This document shows, in pieces, positions 15,281 to 18,524 of a stretch of 18,524 bases of DNA. Below the pieces are notes generated by a model. It did not search any database. It had not been told where the DNA came from and saw only the letters and a program-made list of their open reading frames with translations. Source of the DNA: Chloroflexota bacterium (GTDB lineage Bacteria > Chloroflexota > Dehalococcoidia > Lucifugimonadales > Lucifugimonadaceae); assembly GCA_002730795.1 (NCBI GenBank), contig PCAX01000044.1:1-18524 (forward strand). The letters run 5' to 3'. Every line of letters starts with the position of its first letter. Positions within the stretch are counted from its first letter, which is position 1. Position numbers and translations under genes: made by a program.

Positions 15281-17287
15281 TTAAAGAAGATTAATCTCGA
15301 TATGGGTGTAATCATACTCAACGGTTTTTCTAATCCCTTGGGAAATTAGTTCCAATATAAACTTTCTCATTGTTAGTTCCTGTGTATTAGTGAATGTAGT
15401 GATGGTGAGTTTTCTATTGGCATCATCCCAAATAAATCGGGTTAGTGTATAGTCTCCTTTAAGGTATTGCAGACTATGACCATCATCTTCATACATAACG
15501 AACTCCCCATCAGATCCTGGATAGATTTTTATGGTTGTTGGATTATCTATTTCCTCGGAGGTGTATTGCCTGACCGGATCAAAGGGAATAATGGCTCCAG
15601 CTCGCACATAGATCGGCATGGTTTCTAGATTAACCTCGCGGATAATCGTTTCTCCACCTGTCTTCCTTTCATTTGTCCACCAATCGTACCAATGCCCTTC
15701 CGGTAAATAGACATTGCGTTTGGTGGCATCTTTTTTAAACACCGGAGCAATCAACATATCCTTACCCCATAAATATTGATTACCTATACCTCGTACTTTC
15801 TCATCTTCTGGATAATGTAACCAAAGAGCACGCATCATAGGCATACCGGATACTCTTGCTTGCCATGTTAACGTATAGTTATAGGACATGAGTTGATATC
15901 GTAATTCTGCATATTTTCTGATAATAGGCTCAATAAACGGATTGTTCATAGATTCCTGTAATGGTATCTTTTTCTCTGCTCCAACCTCACTCATGTCATT
16001 GGTCCCATTGGGCTCTCTGACGCCCATATCTGATAGGCCAAAACCCCATGGAAGCGCGGTCAACCACGTTCTACCATGTGATCGAAATGATGGATTGAAT
16101 ACCCCAAACTGGAACCATCTCGCATAAAGTTCGCCTGTTTTTTCTGCATTAGGATAAAATCCTCCAATATCAGAGCCCCAATAAGGTGAAAGGCTCAAGG
16201 AGTGATTGATCCCAACAGCAATTTGGGCTTCCAGTGTTTTCCATGAGGATTGCGTATCACCTGACCAAACCCATCCCCCCCATTTGCCAATACCGAGGTA
16301 GCCATTGCGATGCAGGCTCCAAGGCCGAATATCAGTTTTTGTTGAAATCGGACCTTGATAATAAAGTTGGTGCCTTTTGATCCGCTCAAAAAGATCAAAC
16401 CAGTCTCCTTCGTCAGGCCAGAACGCATCAATCCCGGATTCCATTAGACTAGTATGTTGAGCCCAGTAATTTTGTATATGTGATTCGTTAAGGATTTCAT
16501 CTGCCGTTGGCGGAATACTTCCCTGTAGGGTTGGTAGTTGATCCCGGTCGTAGGGAACTATGTGAACAACTACTTTGACATTCCGGTTGTGCAGATCAGT
16601 AATTACTTTCTCAGGATCTCGAAGAAATAATTCATCATTAAACTTAAATGAAGGCTGATACTCATTCCAACCTCGAGGGCAGAATCCTGTACCTAAATAG
16701 ATGACCGCATCCAACGGAATTTTCTTTTCTCGAAAAGTATCCACTATCTCTATCATTTGGTTTTCATCTTTCAAGGTTCGGTGAGATTGCATATAGCCCA
16801 TGGCCCACTTGGGTGGCATTACTGAAATACCGCTTATATCTGCAATATCCTTCATGGTTTGTTTTGGGTTACTCGCATCAAAAACAAAAAGATCCCATAA
16901 TCCTTTAATGGTAGATTCAACGGGTGGTTTTCCTTTACTGCGGTTTTCTTGTTGATTGACTCGATTCTGTTTTGTTAAATCCCCTTCGGAATTCCATGGT
17001 ATCAACAAACCCTTTTCACTATCCCGAAGATCAATCTGTACCCATGGTGCAGCCGAGAATAACCCCCAGCCACCTGTTCCCAATATTAGTGGTACTGGAT
17101 TCCGACTGCCATAAGCATTGGATTGCCATCTTGGTTGCATATTATGAAAACGTCCCTTTCTATCAAATTCTATGGCTTGATTATGCCAATCAGCTCCACT
17201 TTCTGGCTGAGGTCCGCCCTCACCTAATCCTAAAATCGGAGAGTCATCAATTTTAAAAGCTAAATTTCCATTTTCTAAAAATTGCAA
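15281..17287 (-). CDS. 3' piece of the split GH31 gene: catalytic domain
   Basis: Open from just after the internal TAA to the stop at 15281. The first possible in-frame start is a TTG at 17287, without a good ribosome site, so independent translation is doubtful. It contains the full (beta/alpha)8 catalytic barrel and C-terminal beta domains, but lacks the export signal and the first N-terminal strands. If it were translated alone, the enzyme would stay in the cytoplasm. Confidence 0.7.
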   Translation of the reverse strand: MQFLENGNLAFKIDDSPILGLGEGGPQPESGADWHNQAIEFDRKGRFHNMQPRWQSNAYGSRNPVPLILGTGGWGLFSAAPWVQIDLRDSEKGLLIPWNSEGDLTKQNRVNQQENRSKGKPPVESTIKGLWDLFVFDASNPKQTMKDIADISGISVMPPKWAMGYMQSHRTLKDENQMIEIVDTFREKKIPLDAVIYLGTGFCPRGWNEYQPSFKFNDELFLRDPEKVITDLHNRNVKVVVHIVPYDRDQLPTLQGSIPPTADEILNESHIQNYWAQHTSLMESGIDAFWPDEGDWFDLFERIKRHQLYYQGPISTKTDIRPWSLHRNGYLGIGKWGGWVWSGDTQSSWKTLEAQIAVGINHSLSLSPYWGSDIGGFYPNAEKTGELYARWFQFGVFNPSFRSHGRTWLTALPWGFGLSDMGVREPNGTNDMSEVGAEKKIPLQESMNNPFIEPIIRKYAELRYQLMSYNYTLTWQARVSGMPMMRALWLHYPEDEKVRGIGNQYLWGKDMLIAPVFKKDATKRNVYLPEGHWYDWWTNERKTGGETIIREVNLETMPIYVRAGAIIPFDPVRQYTSEEIDNPTTIKIYPGSDGEFVMYEDDGHSLQYLKGDYTLTRFIWDDANRKLTITTFTNTQELTMRKFILELISQGIRKTVEYDYTHIEINLL

Positions 17288-17335
17288 CTCTTGAACTAAT
17301 TCATTTTCTGTATTTAGAATGGTAATTGTTAGTGG

Positions 17336-17623
17336 TTAAAAACTAACTTTTACTGTTAACTCTCCAATTTTTTTTTCCAAAGAGTTGTCTATGGTTTTTA
17401 AGCTGATTGCTGCTTCTGGGTATTCTCGTTCAATCAATGCTGGATTAATTGGGAAATCATTTTGGAAAGATAGCGGTTTTAGCGTGACTCTTATAGATTT
17501 GTTACTAACCATCCTTATATCTAACTGGGCTAGCTCACCATTGATGTAAAGCGGATTTTCGGACCGACAAGAAATAAGGACAATGAATCCCACATAAAAT
17601 ATAGAAGTGATGGAGCGTATCAT
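17336..17623 (-). CDS. 5' piece of the split GH31 gene: lipoprotein signal plus N-terminal beta strands
   Basis: 95 codons from the ATG at 17623 to the TAA at 17336-17338. It has the lipobox L-I-S-C with C19, then the start of the GH31 N-terminal beta-sandwich (LDIRMVSNKSIRVTL, GELTVKVSF). Alone it would be a short lipoprotein without a catalytic domain. No Shine-Dalgarno is seen. TATAAT occurs on the minus strand at 17643-17648, too close to the ATG for a normal leader. Confidence 0.7.
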   Translation of the reverse strand: MIRSITSIFYVGFIVLISCRSENPLYINGELAQLDIRMVSNKSIRVTLKPLSFQNDFPINPALIEREYPEAAISLKTIDNSLEKKIGELTVKVSF

Positions 17624-17738
17624 AAAAGTTTGTTTAAGGTATATTATAACTTACCGCAATTCTACCGGAAGAAAAAACGTAAGTGTGAGCCAAAGACATT
17701 TCATATACCAAAATAGAGGTATCTCTTTTATAAACAGA

Positions 17739-17762
17739 AAACCCGCCAATTAAGACGGGCTT
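17739..17762 (-). terminator. intrinsic terminator of the tRNA gene
   Basis: On the minus strand AAGCCCGTC and GGCGGGTTT form a 9-bp stem (with G-T wobbles) around the 6-nt loop TTAATT, followed by a short T-rich tract. It starts 8 nt after the tRNA 3' end, where a Rho-independent terminator is expected. It should separate the tRNA transcript from the GH31 gene downstream. Confidence 0.8.
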
Positions 17763-17770
17763 CTCGATAG

Positions 17771-17844
<74 letters not shown>

Positions 17845-17900
17845 TCATGCGTAATTCTTTTGTTAAAAAGCACCTTATCTATCGATTGAAGGCCGGCAAG

Positions 17901-17928
17901 ATTATATCTGTTTTCTTTGGAAGACAAA
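17901..17928 (-). promoter_or_regulatory. candidate promoter of the initiator tRNA gene
   Basis: On the minus strand TATAAT (plus 17901-17906) is preceded at 16 nt by TTTGTC (plus 17923-17928). It lies about 57 nt upstream of the mature tRNA 5' end, leaving room for a short leader. The -10 is perfect and the -35 only partial, so this is a tentative call. Confidence 0.45.
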
Positions 17929-18073
17929 TTAATTATCATCCAGAATAGAATATTTTTTTTTTAGAGTGGATATGAAAAGAGAAAAAGTCTTACGTTTTGC
18001 CTCATTAATCAAGTGATAGATATTCACAAGTGTTCGCAGATATTTAGCCTACAAACCATTACAATAAAAGCCC

Positions 18074-18490
18074 ATGGCATCATCAAATAAACAAATCATT
18101 TTAACCACTATCCTCCTCGCTGTTCTATTCATCGGGGGCATCATCTTTAAAAGTTTATTCCCCGAGGGCCCCATTTTAGATGCCGTGCCCAACCCCATAT
18201 CCGATAAAACCCGTACCGAACGATTTAGAGATGAAAACCAATTAACACCCAATCCCCAGCGGAACCTCTACTTTGGCGATCTGCATGTCCACACTTCCCT
18301 TTCCCTGGATGCCTATATCGGCGGCACACTGGCCAACCCGGAAGATGCATATCAATTTGCCCGAGGTAATGCTATTAAGGTCCTTGGTAAAGAAGTACAG
18401 ATAGATCGTCCCCTTGATTTTATTAATGTTGCGCGGATCCTCACCAATGATATTTGGAGCAACATAATTCAAAATAGTAGTATGGATTGA
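18074..18490 (+). pseudogene. DUF3604 protein, 5' part only (homology ends near 18421)
   Basis: An ATG at 18074 opens a protein with an N-terminal membrane segment (about 8-26, probable signal anchor) and then the unmistakable start of a DUF3604 domain: RNLYFGDLHVHTS with the HxH metal-like motif, DAYIGGTLANPEDAYQFARG and IQIDRPLDF-like text at about 108-116. Intact relatives continue with a segment like VTDHAE and run several hundred residues further. Here the match stops after DRPLDF (18404-18421) and the frame ends at 18490 in unrelated residues. The intact part is visibly richer in C-ending codons (ATC, CTC, GGC, CCC) than the other genes in the window. DUF3604 is of unknown function, distantly PHP-like. 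No Shine-Dalgarno is visible. Confidence 0.75.
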
Positions 18491-18523
18491 TTCAACCGTT
18501 TCTCCATAAAATTCAGGTTCCCA
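18419..18523 (-). CDS. fragment of a mandelate racemase/muconate lactonizing enzyme N-terminal domain (partial at both ends)
   Basis: Read on the minus strand from the window edge, the frame gives WEPEFYGETVESIHTT, then ILNYVAPNIIGEDPRNINKI. This is the pattern of the N-terminal domain of enolase-superfamily sugar-acid dehydratases and racemases (GWGEP, an ETVE helix, LAPxLIGEDP). The family match ends at NINKI, about 18416-18424; beyond it the same frame reads through antisense DUF3604 sequence. The gene's start lies outside the window and its catalytic barrel is missing. The call rests on about 35 residues. Confidence 0.55.
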
Positions 18524-18524
18524 A

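Larger units (their letters stand above)
15281..17623 (-). pseudogene. GH31 alpha-glycosidase lipoprotein gene interrupted by one in-frame TAA
   Basis: Read as a whole this is a 780-codon GH31 gene with a single internal stop, TAA, at 17336-17338 (codon 96). Frame is kept on both sides: before the stop the frame ends IGELTVKVSF, after it continues PLTITILNTENELVQELQF and then the family motif LGLGEGG. Residues 1-18 plus C19 (VLISC) form a lipoprotein signal. Downstream, using whole-gene numbering, D404 in AFWPDEGD is the probable nucleophile and D456 in WSGDTQSSW the probable acid/base, followed by YWGSDIGGF and FRSHGRTW, all typical of GH31 alpha-glucosidases/alpha-xylosidases. The damage is one codon and everything else looks intact, so a recent nonsense mutation, a sequencing or assembly error, or stop read-through are all possible. 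It sits between the initiator tRNA gene and GH127, all on the minus strand. Confidence 0.8.

Noticed and set aside
17285..17287. TTG at 17287 as the true start of a separate GH31 gene
   Set aside because: It would omit the first domain strands, which are encoded in the same frame upstream of the TAA, and there is no Shine-Dalgarno.

Overview
The window is AT-rich bacterial DNA. It encodes mostly exported proteins: Sec signal peptides, lipoprotein signals and one twin-arginine signal. This points to a Gram-negative heterotroph that degrades peptides, amides and glycans outside the cytoplasm. The mix of sortilin-like BNR proteins, TolB-propeller/CehA hydrolases, DUF1680 (GH127) and DUF3604 proteins is what I would expect of an uncultured marine lineage such as Marinimicrobia/SAR406 or a Bacteroidota relative. 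That placement is inference; no phylogenetic marker here settles it. I saw no mobile element, phage gene or CRISPR array.

Left part, 1-3510, plus strand: the tail of a possible upstream gene, then a secreted amidohydrolase with a good Shine-Dalgarno but an altered metal motif (DxNxH instead of DxHxH), a secreted calcineurin-like phosphoesterase, and a small lipoprotein with an HExxH zinc-peptidase motif. A Tat-exported amidase-signature enzyme follows on the minus strand (3635-5347), converging on the lipoprotein gene. A very AT-rich divergent spacer separates it from the next plus-strand group.

Middle, 5513-12775, plus strand: a secreted cyclophilin is followed 66 nt later by a 991-residue protein. 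That protein appears to fuse a TolB-like propeller, a carboxypeptidase-regulatory-like domain, a CehA/McbA-type PHP metallohydrolase and a second, C-terminal cyclophilin. The two genes look like one transcription unit built around exported prolyl isomerase activity. A 1032-residue sortilin/BNR-repeat propeller protein comes next, with its own strong ribosome binding site.

Right part, minus strand 17844 to 12827: an initiator tRNA-Met with a candidate promoter and a clear intrinsic terminator, then a GH31 alpha-glycosidase lipoprotein gene cut by one in-frame TAA, then a GH127 (DUF1680) beta-L-arabinofuranosidase-like enzyme. The last two look like a small glycan-degradation pair, probably for arabinose- or xylose-containing material.

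Right edge, 18074-18524: a DUF3604 gene starts on the plus strand, but its homology stops abruptly after the conserved DRPLDF segment. The remaining ~100 nt read on the minus strand as the N-terminal domain of a mandelate racemase/enolase-superfamily protein. This is either a real inversion/translocation breakpoint or an artefactual (amplification or assembly) chimera.

The points most worth checking are the TolB-CehA-cyclophilin fusion beside a second cyclophilin, the in-frame stop in GH31, the chimeric right edge, and the His-to-Asn change in the amidohydrolase.
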